Below, piece by piece: positions 17,766 through 27,858 of a stretch of DNA of 64,000 nucleotides. The notes beneath the pieces are model-generated. The model was not told the origin of the DNA. It worked only from the letters and a program-made list of their open reading frames with translations, and did no database searches. This stretch comes from [Clostridium] saccharolyticum WM1 (GTDB taxonomy: Bacteria; Bacillota; Clostridia; Lachnospirales; Lachnospiraceae), in assembly GCF_000144625.1 (NCBI RefSeq), contig NC_014376.1, positions 3,992,501 to 4,056,500 on the forward strand, given 5' to 3'. Numbering within the stretch: the stretch's first letter is position 1; the number at the start of each line of letters is the position of its first letter. Position numbers and translations under genes: made by a program.

Positions 17766-17812
17766 AATTTGAGTAAAGACCGATAATCCTCCTGCTATCA
17801 AGTCTGACCGTT

Positions 17813-17864
17813 TTCGAAAAAAAAGCCCGGTACAGCATGAGCATTACGCCCACACTGCACCGGA
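17813..17864 (-). terminator. Terminator downstream of the relaxase gene
   Basis: On the minus strand an inverted repeat at about 17825-17864 (CCGGTGCAG pairing with CTGTACCGG, one G-U pair, larger loop) is followed by a run of T residues. It ends the transfer operon next to the defence cargo. Confidence 0.7.
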
Positions 17865-17871
17865 CATTCCA

Positions 17872-19338
17872 TCATCTGCTATTCTCTTTATTTTCTTCTT
17901 CCTGCCGCACTTCCTGCTCATGCAGCTGCTCCTTCTTCTGTTCGTCCTCTTTCAGGATTTCCTGTACGATCTTCTGTGCCACAAGCCAATCCTGCATTTC
18001 CGATTTGGTCTTGCGGTACTCTGCATAGGAGCTTTTCTTTCGTTCCAGAAGCATCACATACTCTGCGTTCAGCTTGCTGATGCGCGGGAGCTTTTTGTCA
18101 GAGCCGTTCTCTTTCTTATAGGCATCAAACGCCTTTTTCGCTGCGCTGCGCAAGGCCAGCATATCCCGATGGGCTTCATAGAACTCCCGATTGTAGCCGG
18201 ATGCCTTATACGCAGCAAAAACATCTTTTGTCTTAGCATAATTGATTAGGTGCTTTCGCAGCACTGACACTTCCGACATCCGCGCCTCATCTGCCTTTAC
18301 AGATTCCAGCAGCGCATCGCATTTTTCAGTAATTTCATCTGCCTTTTCCTTTAGCTCTGCATAGCTCTTGATTCCATGCTCTTCCATGAACATCATAGCT
18401 TTTGCCATCTGCTTCAGATTAAAAACTTTCGCCCAACGCGCATATCCCACGCCTTTGCCCGCCTGCATTTTGGCACGGACATCAATAAGGAACGACAGCT
18501 CCGTCCTCTGATGCACCTGCGCCGACCGTGCGCTTGTGCGGGTTTTCTCTGCAAATTTGCTTTTATGAACCGCATTTCCGGCAATCACTTCACAGAGTTC
18601 TTCAAGCGAATATCCTTTGCCAAGAGAGCGGAAACGAGCAAATCTGGTATGGTCTTTTCCCCGCAGGGCAGGCTGTTTTCCATCTTTATACTCGTACCCT
18701 GCTTTCTGCAAAATTCCAATCAGTTCCCGGAAGTCTTTTGGTTTTCTTTCCAATGCCGCATCAATGGCCTCGCAGATTTCATCCCGCTGCGATTTTCTCT
18801 CCGGGTATTCTGTTCTCTTCTGCCGCTCCCCATAGGGCTTCCGGATAATGACCGACAGCCGGTGTTCCAAGCAGACGATATCACTGAGCCTTGCCAGCGC
18901 AAGACCGGATAAGCGAAAATCTCGGAATTTTCTTGTGCAGTCTAATGTAGTCGAATTAAAAATAATATGGTTATGAATGTGCGCACGATCAACATGGGTA
19001 GCCACGATAAAAGCATGTTTCCCCTTGGTAAAGCGCATAGCTGTCTCATACCCAATCTTGTTTGCTTCCTCCGGCGTGATCTCTCCGGGCTTAAAAGATT
19101 GCCGAATCTGATATGCAATCACATCATGTGCCTGAGTTCTTCCCGTGATATGCTCATACTGCCGTTTGGAAAGCAGAAATTCTTCATCACAGGTCTTTGC
19201 ATCACAGGCATACGCGCTGATATATTTTCCATCTTCCGTCTTTGCTGCATTCTCAGAATAATCAGTACGGTCAGCCAGACACTGCGCTACCGTCTTTCCT
19301 TTATTGATATGCAGCGCAATTAGTCTTGTAGCCGCCAT
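17872..19338 (-). CDS. MOBP-type relaxase
   Basis: A 488-residue relaxase/mobilization nuclease that nicks the transfer origin and pilots the strand into the recipient. The N-terminal catalytic domain shows the candidate nucleophile tyrosine in DRTDY (residue 27) and the metal-binding histidine triad in HVDRAHIHNH (residues 115-124). The C-terminal half is charged and coiled-coil-rich. I prefer the ATG at 19338, with GGAGG 9 bases upstream, over the ATG two codons earlier (19344), whose spacing to GGAGG is only 3 bases. A hairpin with T-tract sits immediately before the ribosome binding site. Confidence 0.93.
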   Translation of the reverse strand: MAATRLIALHINKGKTVAQCLADRTDYSENAAKTEDGKYISAYACDAKTCDEEFLLSKRQYEHITGRTQAHDVIAYQIRQSFKPGEITPEEANKIGYETAMRFTKGKHAFIVATHVDRAHIHNHIIFNSTTLDCTRKFRDFRLSGLALARLSDIVCLEHRLSVIIRKPYGERQKRTEYPERKSQRDEICEAIDAALERKPKDFRELIGILQKAGYEYKDGKQPALRGKDHTRFARFRSLGKGYSLEELCEVIAGNAVHKSKFAEKTRTSARSAQVHQRTELSFLIDVRAKMQAGKGVGYARWAKVFNLKQMAKAMMFMEEHGIKSYAELKEKADEITEKCDALLESVKADEARMSEVSVLRKHLINYAKTKDVFAAYKASGYNREFYEAHRDMLALRSAAKKAFDAYKKENGSDKKLPRISKLNAEYVMLLERKKSSYAEYRKTKSEMQDWLVAQKIVQEILKEDEQKKEQLHEQEVRQEEENKENSR

Positions 19339-19355
19339 TTTCATATTCCTCCATC

Positions 19356-19383
19356 TAAAAAGAGCTACCCGAAGGCAACTCTT
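19356..19383 (-). promoter_or_regulatory. Hairpin with T-tract before the relaxase start (attenuator-like)
   Basis: On the minus strand, AAGAGTTGCC, a TTCG loop and GGTAGCTCTT form a 10-bp stem (two G-T pairs), followed by TTTTT and then directly by the GGAGG of the relaxase gene. It lies downstream of the 89-residue gene and could act as terminator or attenuator. Confidence 0.6.
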
Positions 19384-19398
19384 ACCAATCTACTATTC

Positions 19399-19668
19399 TC
19401 ATTTTAGCATCCGTTCCCGGTCATAAGCCCCCTGCAAATAAACGGCCTGCTTGATGATTTCTTCCATATCAAAATAGACGCACATAATGCTTTCGTACAG
19501 CTTCCACACATTAGATTCGCTGCCTCCCACCATTTCCATCAGCTGGTCTTCCATCTTCGATTGCTCAGACTGTTTTTCCTGATAAGCTGTCTCTTCCACA
19601 AAATGATTCTCTCCATCTGTTTCCTCGTACCGTAAATCATAATAATCTTTCATAAACTGAATATCCAT
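19399..19668 (-). CDS. Acidic ICE accessory protein, function unknown
   Basis: An 89-residue glutamate-rich, helical, soluble protein with no motif I recognise. It lies 16 bp after the small membrane protein gene and 60 bp before the relaxase, a place where Tn1549-like elements often have short conserved proteins of unknown role. Reading frame, ribosome binding site (GGAGG before the ATG at 19668) and minimal gaps support it as real. Confidence 0.65.
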   Translation of the reverse strand: MDIQFMKDYYDLRYEETDGENHFVEETAYQEKQSEQSKMEDQLMEMVGGSESNVWKLYESIMCVYFDMEEIIKQAVYLQGAYDRERMLK

Positions 19669-19684
19669 CGAATCCCTCCTGAAC

Positions 19685-19999
19685 TCAAATTGTCAAAACA
19701 TCCTCTACACGCTCACACAGCTGTTCCATCAGTTCCATGATGCCGCCAGCACCAACCGCAGCTGCGAACAGTCCCATCTCAATCAGGGTCAGCAGGAACA
19801 CATCCGTCCAGCTCGCCCGAACCACAGAATAGATGCCGCAGCCAAGAACGAACAGTATAACCGGCGAAAGTACCCACAGGGATAGCTGCATCAGCAGATT
19901 CCAGATAAAGCATAGAAATCGCAGCAGAAATGCAACTGGCAGCAACAGGATTTTTACCATCAGCTTCAACAAAAAACATACGATCTTCATGGATTTCAC
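19685..19999 (-). CDS. Small multi-spanning membrane protein of the ICE (CD1845-like)
   Basis: A 104-residue, very hydrophobic protein: a basic N-terminus, hydrophobic stretches at about residues 6-30, 32-60 and 66-88, and a short acidic C-terminus. Similar small membrane proteins, named CD1845 family after a C. difficile conjugative transposon, sit between mobC and the relaxase in Tn1549-like elements. I assign it by size, topology and position; its role in transfer is not known. Confidence 0.6.
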   Translation of the reverse strand: MKSMKIVCFLLKLMVKILLLPVAFLLRFLCFIWNLLMQLSLWVLSPVILFVLGCGIYSVVRASWTDVFLLTLIEMGLFAAAVGAGGIMELMEQLCERVEDVLTI

Positions 20000-20070
20000 C
20001 CCTTCGTTTTTCTTTTCATCTTCATTTTACCGTACCCGCTTGCCAAACACCACGATGTCAACAGGAAAAC

Positions 20071-20108
20071 AAAAAATATGTAACGGCACAGACAGTTTCA
20101 TCTGTGCC
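20071..20108 (-). terminator. Hairpin with TTACATA and T-run between mobC and the membrane protein gene
   Basis: Minus strand: an 8-bp perfect stem GGCACAGA/TCTGTGCC (20085-20108), then G-TTACATA and six T residues at 20071-20076. It lies 33 bp after mobC. It shares the hairpin-then-TTACATA arrangement with other leaders in this element. Confidence 0.65.
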
Positions 20109-20140
20109 ATGTGCTGTAGAAATCCCGCACGTTTGCGCCG

Positions 20141-20473
20141 TCAGCGAATACCAGAAAGCCTCTTCAGGATCAGCTTCTGCATCTCCCAGAGTTCATCCAG
20201 CCGCCTCTGCAAATCCCGGATATCCTCCGCATAGATACTTCCGGATTCATTGGCTCGTTTTGCGTACTGGTTCAGGTTGTTGCTGCATCGGCGAAGAAGG
20301 GTGGATACCTGCGCCACATCTGACAAATCAAGATTTACGCAGTACCCGTCCATCGCCATTTTTCTCATATAAGCACCGGTATTCCGAATGCCCAATTCCT
20401 TCTGCTTTTCACGAATCCTGGCCAGCTCTTCCGGATTCACCCGTACATTGATCCAGTGTTCCCGAACACTCAT
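20141..20473 (-). CDS. mobC: MobC-like relaxosome accessory protein
   Basis: A 110-residue protein with an N-terminal ribbon-helix-helix-like segment (WINVRVNPEELARIREK), then the MobC-type region with RRCSNNLNQYAKRAN at about residues 65-80 and a C-terminal helix. MobC proteins bind near oriT and help the relaxase open the DNA. The gene overlaps the end of the giant methylase-helicase gene by 4 bases (ATGA) and precedes the relaxase by two small genes. Confidence 0.88.
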   Translation of the reverse strand: MSVREHWINVRVNPEELARIREKQKELGIRNTGAYMRKMAMDGYCVNLDLSDVAQVSTLLRRCSNNLNQYAKRANESGSIYAEDIRDLQRRLDELWEMQKLILKRLSGIR

Positions 20474-23400
20474 AGTGCCACCTCCTCATCATCTCGATGT
20501 GTCACCGGCGGAATGCGACCGGCACGGTCACGCAGCTCTGCCAGGACAGACGGTTTTTCCGTTGTTTTCTCACGGTCAGGATCATCATTTCCACGGTCAT
20601 CCATATTCAGCAGCGCGTCCAGTTCTGCCAGTCTTGCACTCTTTTCTGCCAGTTCTGCCTCCTGGGGAAACGGTTTTCCAAGCTCGGCCTGCGCCGCTTC
20701 CTGCTGGCTTCTAAGATTGCCTAACTGCTGTTCCGCCTTTTCCAGCCTTGCAGGAATCCCGGCAAGAGCATTGTCCAGACGCTGGATATTGCCCGCCGCA
20801 CTGGTTCCGATGGGCACTCGGTGGGTCATATCGCCTTTCAGCAGCACCTGATACTCTTTCTGGAAGCTGTCAAATTCCAGCTCCATCTTGAAACCTCGAT
20901 AGCTGCCAAGCGGCACCGGCTCCAGACTCTGATTGGCTTTACAGATTGCAAGGATTGCTTCACCGGCCTCTACTTTTTCAATAAAATGTGTGCCATTCAC
21001 CTCCATACCGCAGAACCCTTCTTCCGGCAGCGGATGTGCCGCCACCGTCCGAATATCCGACTGAAAACCCTTGATGAACCCCTGCGTTTTCTCAATCTCC
21101 GCAGGGAAATATTTCATCAGCTTATCCTCCAATCGGTACTGCTGGCTCTGATGGTCTGCCTTCAATACTTTCAGCCTTGCAACATCTACATCCAAGTCCA
21201 TTTTTTCCTTAATCTGCGGGTCTCCTGCACAAAGTGCCTTGATCTCCGCATAAGAAAGTGCCTGCTCATCCACATCATCACAGGAACGCACCGGAGATTT
21301 GCTGGTCATGATCTGACTGATAAACTTCTGTTTATTCTCCAGTGTCTGATAGAGGTAGGCATCAAAGGTTCCTTCCGTCACATACTGATAAACCTGCACT
21401 TCTTTGTTTCGGTTTCCCTGACGGATGATACGGCCATTTCGCTGGGTCATGTCCGCAGGCCGCCAGCCTACATCCAGATGATGCACGGCCACCAGCCTGT
21501 CCTGCACGTTCGTGCCTGCGCCCATCTTCTGTGTCGAACCTAACAACACCCGCACCTGTCCGGTACGGACTTTGGCGAACAGATCTTTCTTTTTTGCCTC
21601 GGTATCCGCATCATGGATAAATGCGATTTCTTCCTCCGGTACACCGGACTGGATAAGTTTAGCGCGGATATCCTCATAGACATTGAAGGTTCCATCGTTC
21701 TTCGGTGTACTGAGGTCGCAGAACAACAGCTGGGTCAGCTTATCCGACTGCCCTTCCTCATAAATCCGAAGCACATTCCGCACACAAGCGTTGAGCTTAC
21801 TGTTGGGGTCATCCGGCAGGAGCGGATTCATCAGCCGCTGATCCAGCCCCAGCTTTCTGCCATCCGATGTGATTTTCAGCATATTATCGACCGACGGGTC
21901 TACCACGCCGGAATGCACAGCCGCTGCCCGTTCCGAAAGCTCCGCTACCATCGCCTGCTGATGTTCCGAAGGATGCACAACCACGGTTTCAAACTTTGCC
22001 TCCGGCACCGGCAGATGCAGCTGATCGGAAGTCTTGATATCCGCCACTTCCTTGAACATGTTCATCAGCTCCGGCAGGTTGAAGAACTTTGCGAATCTCG
22101 TTCTTGCCCGGTATCCGGTTCCTTCCGGTGCCAGTTCAATGGCCGTGGTGGTCTCACCAAAGGTAGAAGCCCAGCTGTCGAAATGGGTCAGCCCTTTCTG
22201 CTGCAACGTGCCGTACTGGAGATACCGCATCATGGTGTAAAGCTCCGTCATGCTGTTGCTGACCGGGGTACCGGTCGCAAAAATGATGCCGCGCCCACCG
22301 GTCAGCTCGTCCATATACTGGCACTTCATAAACATATCAGAAGATTTCTGCGCTTCCGAAGTGGACAAGCCTGCAACATTGCGCATTTTTGTGTAGAGGA
22401 ACAGGTTCTTAAACGCGTGTGCCTCGTCTACAAACAACCGGTCTACGCCCAGCTGCTCAAAGGTAATCACATCGTCCTTTCGGTCGGTTGCCCGGAGTTT
22501 CTCCAATCTCGCCTCCAATCCTTTCCGGGTCTTTTCCATCTGTTTAATAGAAAAACGTTCGCCATTCTGGGACTTCATCTCAGCAATGGCATTTTCGATT
22601 TCATCAATCTGGGCAGTCAAAATCCGCTCCTGCCGTTCTGCGGACACCGGGATTTTCTCAAACTGGGAATGCCCGATGATGACTGCATCGTAATCGCCAG
22701 TGGCAATTCGTGCGCAGAACTTTTTTCTGCGGGCGGTTTCAAAGTCCTTTTTACTTGCTACCAGCAGTTTTGCACTCGGATACAGGCGCAGGAACTCGTT
22801 TGCCCACTGAAGGGTTAAATGATTCGGAACGACAAACATGGATTTCTGGCACAGCCCCAGTCGCTTTGCCTCCATAGCAGAAGCCGCCATCTCGAAGGTC
22901 TTGCCGGCACCAACTTCGTGGGCCAGTAGCGTATTGCCGCCGTACAGCACATGAGCAATGGCATTCTGCTGGTGTTCCCGCAGCCGGATCTCCGGATTCA
23001 TGCCGCCAAAGCGGATATGAGAACCATCGTACTCACGAGGGCGGGTGCTGTTGAACAGCTCGTTATACTTTTCCACCAGTTCCGCACGGCGATAAGGGTC
23101 TTTCCACACCCAGTTCTGGAACGCATCTTTAATGGCCTGCTGTTTCTGCTGGGCAAGGGTGGTCTCCTTTTTATTCAGAACCCGCTTCTGCTTGCCGTCT
23201 GCATCCTCCACGGTATCGTAGATACGGATATCCCGCAGATTCAGCGTATCCTCCAGAATCCGGTAGGCATTGGCTCGGCTGGTGCCGTAGGTCATATAGG
23301 CATGGACATCATTCCGGCTCGGTGTGCTCTTGCCGGTGATCTGCCACTCTGCCGTCATGGGAGAGAATTTCACTTCAATGTTTCGGCGCAGGTAAAACGG

Positions 23401-26400
23401 CGGTTCAAAGGTTTCTTCCATAAACTGCTGGATATAATCCCGATTGACCCATGTGGCACCAAGGCGCACATCAATCTCCGACGCATCCAGATCTTTCGGC
23501 TGCGCCTTTCTCAGATATTCCGTATTTACCGCAAAGGCAGGGTCAGAGGCCGCAGCCAGTTCTGCCACGCGGAGCTTTTCCCGGACATTGCCGGACAGAT
23601 ATTCGTCAGCTGTTACCCAGCCGGTTTCCTCGCCGCCCTGCGTCATCGGGTCTTTGAAAATGACACCATGCAGTTCCTGCTGGATTTTTTCATATTCTCC
23701 AGGCGTTCCTAAAAGCTCCGACATATAGGGCAAATCCACTCTGCCGCGCTCTCCGATGGAGATTGCCAGAGCTTCAGCCGGAGTATCTACGCTGGTAACA
23801 GCCCGTTCCGGTCGAATCGTCCGTTTGGTGAACATATCCGCCTTGGATTCCAGTCTGCCGTTTTCATCTACATTTTCCAGAGAGCACAGCAGATAATAGG
23901 ACGAATCTTCCGAAAAAGCCTGCGCATTTGCACGGGAGTTGATAAGCCCATACTGATCGGCGAATCGGTCATAGGCCACATTCAGTTCCCGCTGTTTCTG
24001 GGCAATCGCGTCCTCTGGGTAATCGTTCAGCTGGTAGTCGATCAGTTCCTGCACGATGGTACGAAGCTCCACCATGCCCTTGATTCTGCCGGTGGCTGTC
24101 GCAGAAAGGTCAGCCTTTCGCATGATGCTGTTCTCACGGAAGTAGACATCCCCATCGACCACTGCATAGGAGAAGTTCTTTACATTTGGGTCTGCCGGAA
24201 TGGTTTCGCCCTGCAAGGACAGTTCTTCCTCCGGTGCCAGCTCCTGCGCTTCATAGTGACCGCCGATGTGCTGCACAGCCTCATGCAGCTGGTCTCCCAG
24301 ATCCGCTCCTGGAATCGGAATGACCGTACATTCTTCCTTACCATACTGGGTGCTTTCCGTTGTAATCTCGCCCAGCACCATTTCCGGGTGGTCAACGAAA
24401 TAACTGTTGAGGGTGATTCCCTCCGAAGTCAGCCCCAGATGTACCCAATCCGGTTCGATATCAATGGGATGGTCTCTCTTTTGCAGGAAAATGATATCCG
24501 ACACTACATCTGTACCGGCATTGGCACGGAATGCGTTATTGGGAAGTCGGATGGCTCCCAGCAGTTCTGCCCGCTGCGCCAGATACTTTCGCGCGTCCGG
24601 ATTCTTGGAATCCATCGTATAGCGGCTGGTAACAAAGGCCACAATGCCACCGGGACGAACCTGATCCAATGCCTTGGCAAAGAAATAGTTGTGGATAGAA
24701 AAGCCGAGTTTATCATAGAGCTTATCGCTGACACGGTAGTTGCCAAAGGGCACATTGCCCACGGCCAGATCATAGAAATCGCGCCGATCGGTGGTCTCAA
24801 AGCCTGCCACCTTGATTTCTGCCTGCGGATACAGCTTTTGTGCAATACGTCCGGTGATGGAATCCAGTTCCACACCATACAGTCTGCTTCCCAGCATGGA
24901 ATCCGGCAGCATACCGAAGAAGTTGCCGACACCCATCGACGGTTCCAGAATATTGCCTTTCTCAAAGCCCATATCGTCCAATGCTTCATAGATTGCACGG
25001 ATCACGGTAGGACTGGTGTAGTGCGCATTCAGAGTCGAAGCTCTGGCTGCGGCATACTCTTCTTCCGTAAGAGCTGCTTTCAGTTCCTTAAATTCACCTG
25101 TCCAGGCAGTTTTCTCTGCATCAAAGGCATCTGCCAGCCCGCCCCAGCCGACATAATTGGCCAGCGTTTCCTGTTCCTCCGGTGTCGCATCCCTGTGCTG
25201 ATTTTCCAAGGTTTTCAGCGTGTAGATGGCATCCATGTTGGCACGGAATTTCTGTTTAGGACTGCCTTCACCGAGGTGAAAGCTGTTGATGCGATAGTTT
25301 TCTGCATGTTTTGCTTCATGCTCTGCCCGGAACGCTGCTTCTTTTCCAGGATTCAGATCAACCACCAGATTGTGCAGGTGAACATTATCCTCATGTCCCA
25401 AAAGTCTTGCCAGATTTTCCTTGCTTTCCGAGCGGAAGATCGGATACACGGAATCCGGGTCCCGAAGCTCCACATCGAAAAGCCCGACTTTTTCAATCGT
25501 AAATGCCTTCCCGTCCAGATACAGCGTATCGCCGACACGATAATCCGGCTGCACCGGAGCTGCGGGTTCTGGCTGCACAGTTGCAAGCTCTTTTTCAGCC
25601 CCCAAAGCTCTGCCGCGAATCTCCTGCAACGCCTCTGATGCACTCACATAATCGGCAAATGTCTGCACTTTTCCGTCCGAATATCCGTAATACTCTTCTC
25701 TTACATAATCCCAGATGGCAAACGCATCCTTAGAATCCGGGAAGTTCTCGCCGGTCATCGTGACTACAAACCGTTCATCCGGTGCATAGCCTGACTCTCT
25801 GGCAAGTTCTCTGGCGTGTTCCTGCATTTCCAATACCAGAGGATCTGTCACTGCATGAGCCGGTTCCGCTGCTTCTTCGGATTCCACTTCTGGGAATGAA
25901 ATGTCCTGCTGCAAATCCTGCTTGCTCTGCTCAACATAGAGCCAGTCTTTGGCTTCTCGTTCCTGGACTTTTTCAATCAGCTGCTGGCGGTAGGTTTCTG
26001 CCTCCCATTCGCTGGTAAACTCTTCGCTGACACCATCCGGCTCTACATGAATGCCGTCCTGAATATCATCCCAGACCGCATAGCCATCGTCTGTTTCCAT
26101 CACGGTAAACCGCTGAGGTGCTGCCAGTTCACTTCTGGCATAGACCTCCGCAGCTGTGTTCAGCATATTATCCACATGTTCATTTCCGGTATCGTAGTGT
26201 TCCGGCGGCGTTGGCGGAAATACATGGGCGGCTGTCGGCATAGGAAGCGGCGCGCCGTATTCCTGCTCCAGCTTCCGATACTCTTCCATTTCCAGCGCAG
26301 TCAGATACTGACCATTTTCCACAAGCCGGTCTAACCGCTTATCCACCGCAGACCATGTGAGGCGCACTTCCCGGTCATGGTCATAATTGCGAAGCTGAAT

Positions 26401-27837
26401 GCCTTTCCCGTTATAATCAGCAAAACCGCGACTGCCATCCATAAAGGTATAGCTGTGACCGCCGAGACCGTATTCCGCTTTCAGAAATGCAGCTCGTTCT
26501 TTTGTGTCCCCTTGCTGCTGATACAGCGCATAAATACGGATTTTCCCGCCTTCAAAATTGGAGCCTGTCCGCAGCATCCGGTCGATTTCATCCTCAGAAA
26601 TAACAAAAGCGGAGGGCTTTTCGCTCTCCGCTTCTCTGACTGCATTCTCTGCCGCCGCATCAATTTTCTGAATCTGCTCTGCTTCGGACTGAAACAGGCT
26701 CATAAAGTTTAGCTGTTGATAAGTTCCGTCAGAATGACTTCCTCTGCCTGCGCTTTCAGCATGTTCATGTGCTGCACCCAGGCCATCTGGTTCGATTTCT
26801 TGTCCGGTGCCGGATTCGCTTTCAGAAGCTCCGCCATCATCTGCTCCATCCGTGCGGTCGCGGTCTCCTGAATCTCCCACAGGTGCGGGTACAGTTTCTC
26901 GGTCAGGATCAGGTGATTGTACAGCAGCGTGTTGTTCTCCTGCAGGAACGCTCTGCGCATCCTCCCGTACTTGCCCAGGGGCTTCTGTTCCTGCACCGAC
27001 AACTGAATGTCCGGAATCAGGTAATCGCCGTTCTTCGTGTAATTCAGCTCCATCATAGTTTTTTTGGCTCCTTTCTGCCTGCTTATCTCTTTCATAGGTT
27101 CGGATCGTGCGTTCAATTTCCCGGAAGATCTGGCTGGACATTTCGCTGACCGCAGTACCCAGCACATTGGCGGCAGCCTGCGTATTAAAATCAAAGATGT
27201 CCAGAAAATCCTCGTGTTCAAAATAGTCATCTGCATTGCCCACCGTCCGGGTAAAGACGGAATATGCGATGCTGACAGTGGCAGCTCTCTTAAAGGAAGC
27301 TCCGATGTTGAGTTCATCATATCCTTCCAGATAGGAATCTGCAACGATGTCACTGATCTGCCTGCGGTTTTCCTCCCAGTAGTCCCTTGCAAGGCGTTCC
27401 GCCGCTTCCATGATATGATTTTCCAGAGACCCGGCACCGACAGGAACATCAAACGCTGCATCCAGTGCTCGAATGATTGGCTGCTCATGCTCCGCGTTCA
27501 TTTTCCAGAGCTGTACCGGACGGGAATTCTTCCGTTCTCCAGTATCTGCCACATCAAATACATACCGAAGTCTCGGCTGCTCACCGCGCATATCCAAAAG
27601 AGCAATACCCTTGGAGCCGCGCTTCACATAGCGGTTCATCCGGCCATTCCAGAGATCATACTCTGCACAGGCCGTTGCTTCTGGTCTCTGCTTATAGATC
27701 ATCAGCTGCTCCGCAAAGGGATACTTATAAAGCCGTGCGGATGTGGTCAGAAACGCTGTCCACTGTTCTTTGCTGCCAGTGATCTGCGCCGCAGCTTCCT
27801 GTGCCATCTGCATATAATAAGCCGTTTTTGTCATCAT
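20470..27837 (-). CDS. Giant methylase-helicase (SNF2-like) ICE protein
   Basis: A 2455-residue polyvalent protein. An N-terminal ArdC-like region (about 1-130) is followed by low-complexity and LPD-type associating domains, an N6-methylase-like core (LEPSMGVGNFF at about 960 and GNVPFG near 1031 in place of NPPY), and a SNF2-type helicase with Walker A HEVGAGKT near 1645, DEAH near 1806 and a C-terminal helicase half containing QRNGRIIRQGN. Such proteins travel with Tn1549-like ICEs and are thought to protect or process incoming DNA. The altered catalytic motif (NVPF) is characteristic of this family, so methylation activity should not be assumed. AGGAAG-type ribosome binding site before the ATG at 27837. 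Confidence 0.9.
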   Translation of the reverse strand: MMTKTAYYMQMAQEAAAQITGSKEQWTAFLTTSARLYKYPFAEQLMIYKQRPEATACAEYDLWNGRMNRYVKRGSKGIALLDMRGEQPRLRYVFDVADTGERKNSRPVQLWKMNAEHEQPIIRALDAAFDVPVGAGSLENHIMEAAERLARDYWEENRRQISDIVADSYLEGYDELNIGASFKRAATVSIAYSVFTRTVGNADDYFEHEDFLDIFDFNTQAAANVLGTAVSEMSSQIFREIERTIRTYERDKQAERSQKNYDGAELHEERRLPDSGHSVVGAGTEAPGQVREDAQSVPAGEQHAAVQSPDPDRETVPAPVGDSGDRDRTDGADDGGASESESGTGQEIEPDGLGAAHEHAESAGRGSHSDGTYQQLNFMSLFQSEAEQIQKIDAAAENAVREAESEKPSAFVISEDEIDRMLRTGSNFEGGKIRIYALYQQQGDTKERAAFLKAEYGLGGHSYTFMDGSRGFADYNGKGIQLRNYDHDREVRLTWSAVDKRLDRLVENGQYLTALEMEEYRKLEQEYGAPLPMPTAAHVFPPTPPEHYDTGNEHVDNMLNTAAEVYARSELAAPQRFTVMETDDGYAVWDDIQDGIHVEPDGVSEEFTSEWEAETYRQQLIEKVQEREAKDWLYVEQSKQDLQQDISFPEVESEEAAEPAHAVTDPLVLEMQEHARELARESGYAPDERFVVTMTGENFPDSKDAFAIWDYVREEYYGYSDGKVQTFADYVSASEALQEIRGRALGAEKELATVQPEPAAPVQPDYRVGDTLYLDGKAFTIEKVGLFDVELRDPDSVYPIFRSESKENLARLLGHEDNVHLHNLVVDLNPGKEAAFRAEHEAKHAENYRINSFHLGEGSPKQKFRANMDAIYTLKTLENQHRDATPEEQETLANYVGWGGLADAFDAEKTAWTGEFKELKAALTEEEYAAARASTLNAHYTSPTVIRAIYEALDDMGFEKGNILEPSMGVGNFFGMLPDSMLGSRLYGVELDSITGRIAQKLYPQAEIKVAGFETTDRRDFYDLAVGNVPFGNYRVSDKLYDKLGFSIHNYFFAKALDQVRPGGIVAFVTSRYTMDSKNPDARKYLAQRAELLGAIRLPNNAFRANAGTDVVSDIIFLQKRDHPIDIEPDWVHLGLTSEGITLNSYFVDHPEMVLGEITTESTQYGKEECTVIPIPGADLGDQLHEAVQHIGGHYEAQELAPEEELSLQGETIPADPNVKNFSYAVVDGDVYFRENSIMRKADLSATATGRIKGMVELRTIVQELIDYQLNDYPEDAIAQKQRELNVAYDRFADQYGLINSRANAQAFSEDSSYYLLCSLENVDENGRLESKADMFTKRTIRPERAVTSVDTPAEALAISIGERGRVDLPYMSELLGTPGEYEKIQQELHGVIFKDPMTQGGEETGWVTADEYLSGNVREKLRVAELAAASDPAFAVNTEYLRKAQPKDLDASEIDVRLGATWVNRDYIQQFMEETFEPPFYLRRNIEVKFSPMTAEWQITGKSTPSRNDVHAYMTYGTSRANAYRILEDTLNLRDIRIYDTVEDADGKQKRVLNKKETTLAQQKQQAIKDAFQNWVWKDPYRRAELVEKYNELFNSTRPREYDGSHIRFGGMNPEIRLREHQQNAIAHVLYGGNTLLAHEVGAGKTFEMAASAMEAKRLGLCQKSMFVVPNHLTLQWANEFLRLYPSAKLLVASKKDFETARRKKFCARIATGDYDAVIIGHSQFEKIPVSAERQERILTAQIDEIENAIAEMKSQNGERFSIKQMEKTRKGLEARLEKLRATDRKDDVITFEQLGVDRLFVDEAHAFKNLFLYTKMRNVAGLSTSEAQKSSDMFMKCQYMDELTGGRGIIFATGTPVSNSMTELYTMMRYLQYGTLQQKGLTHFDSWASTFGETTTAIELAPEGTGYRARTRFAKFFNLPELMNMFKEVADIKTSDQLHLPVPEAKFETVVVHPSEHQQAMVAELSERAAAVHSGVVDPSVDNMLKITSDGRKLGLDQRLMNPLLPDDPNSKLNACVRNVLRIYEEGQSDKLTQLLFCDLSTPKNDGTFNVYEDIRAKLIQSGVPEEEIAFIHDADTEAKKKDLFAKVRTGQVRVLLGSTQKMGAGTNVQDRLVAVHHLDVGWRPADMTQRNGRIIRQGNRNKEVQVYQYVTEGTFDAYLYQTLENKQKFISQIMTSKSPVRSCDDVDEQALSYAEIKALCAGDPQIKEKMDLDVDVARLKVLKADHQSQQYRLEDKLMKYFPAEIEKTQGFIKGFQSDIRTVAAHPLPEEGFCGMEVNGTHFIEKVEAGEAILAICKANQSLEPVPLGSYRGFKMELEFDSFQKEYQVLLKGDMTHRVPIGTSAAGNIQRLDNALAGIPARLEKAEQQLGNLRSQQEAAQAELGKPFPQEAELAEKSARLAELDALLNMDDRGNDDPDREKTTEKPSVLAELRDRAGRIPPVTHRDDEEVAL

Positions 27838-27858
27838 CTGTATTCTTCCTCCTCTCCC

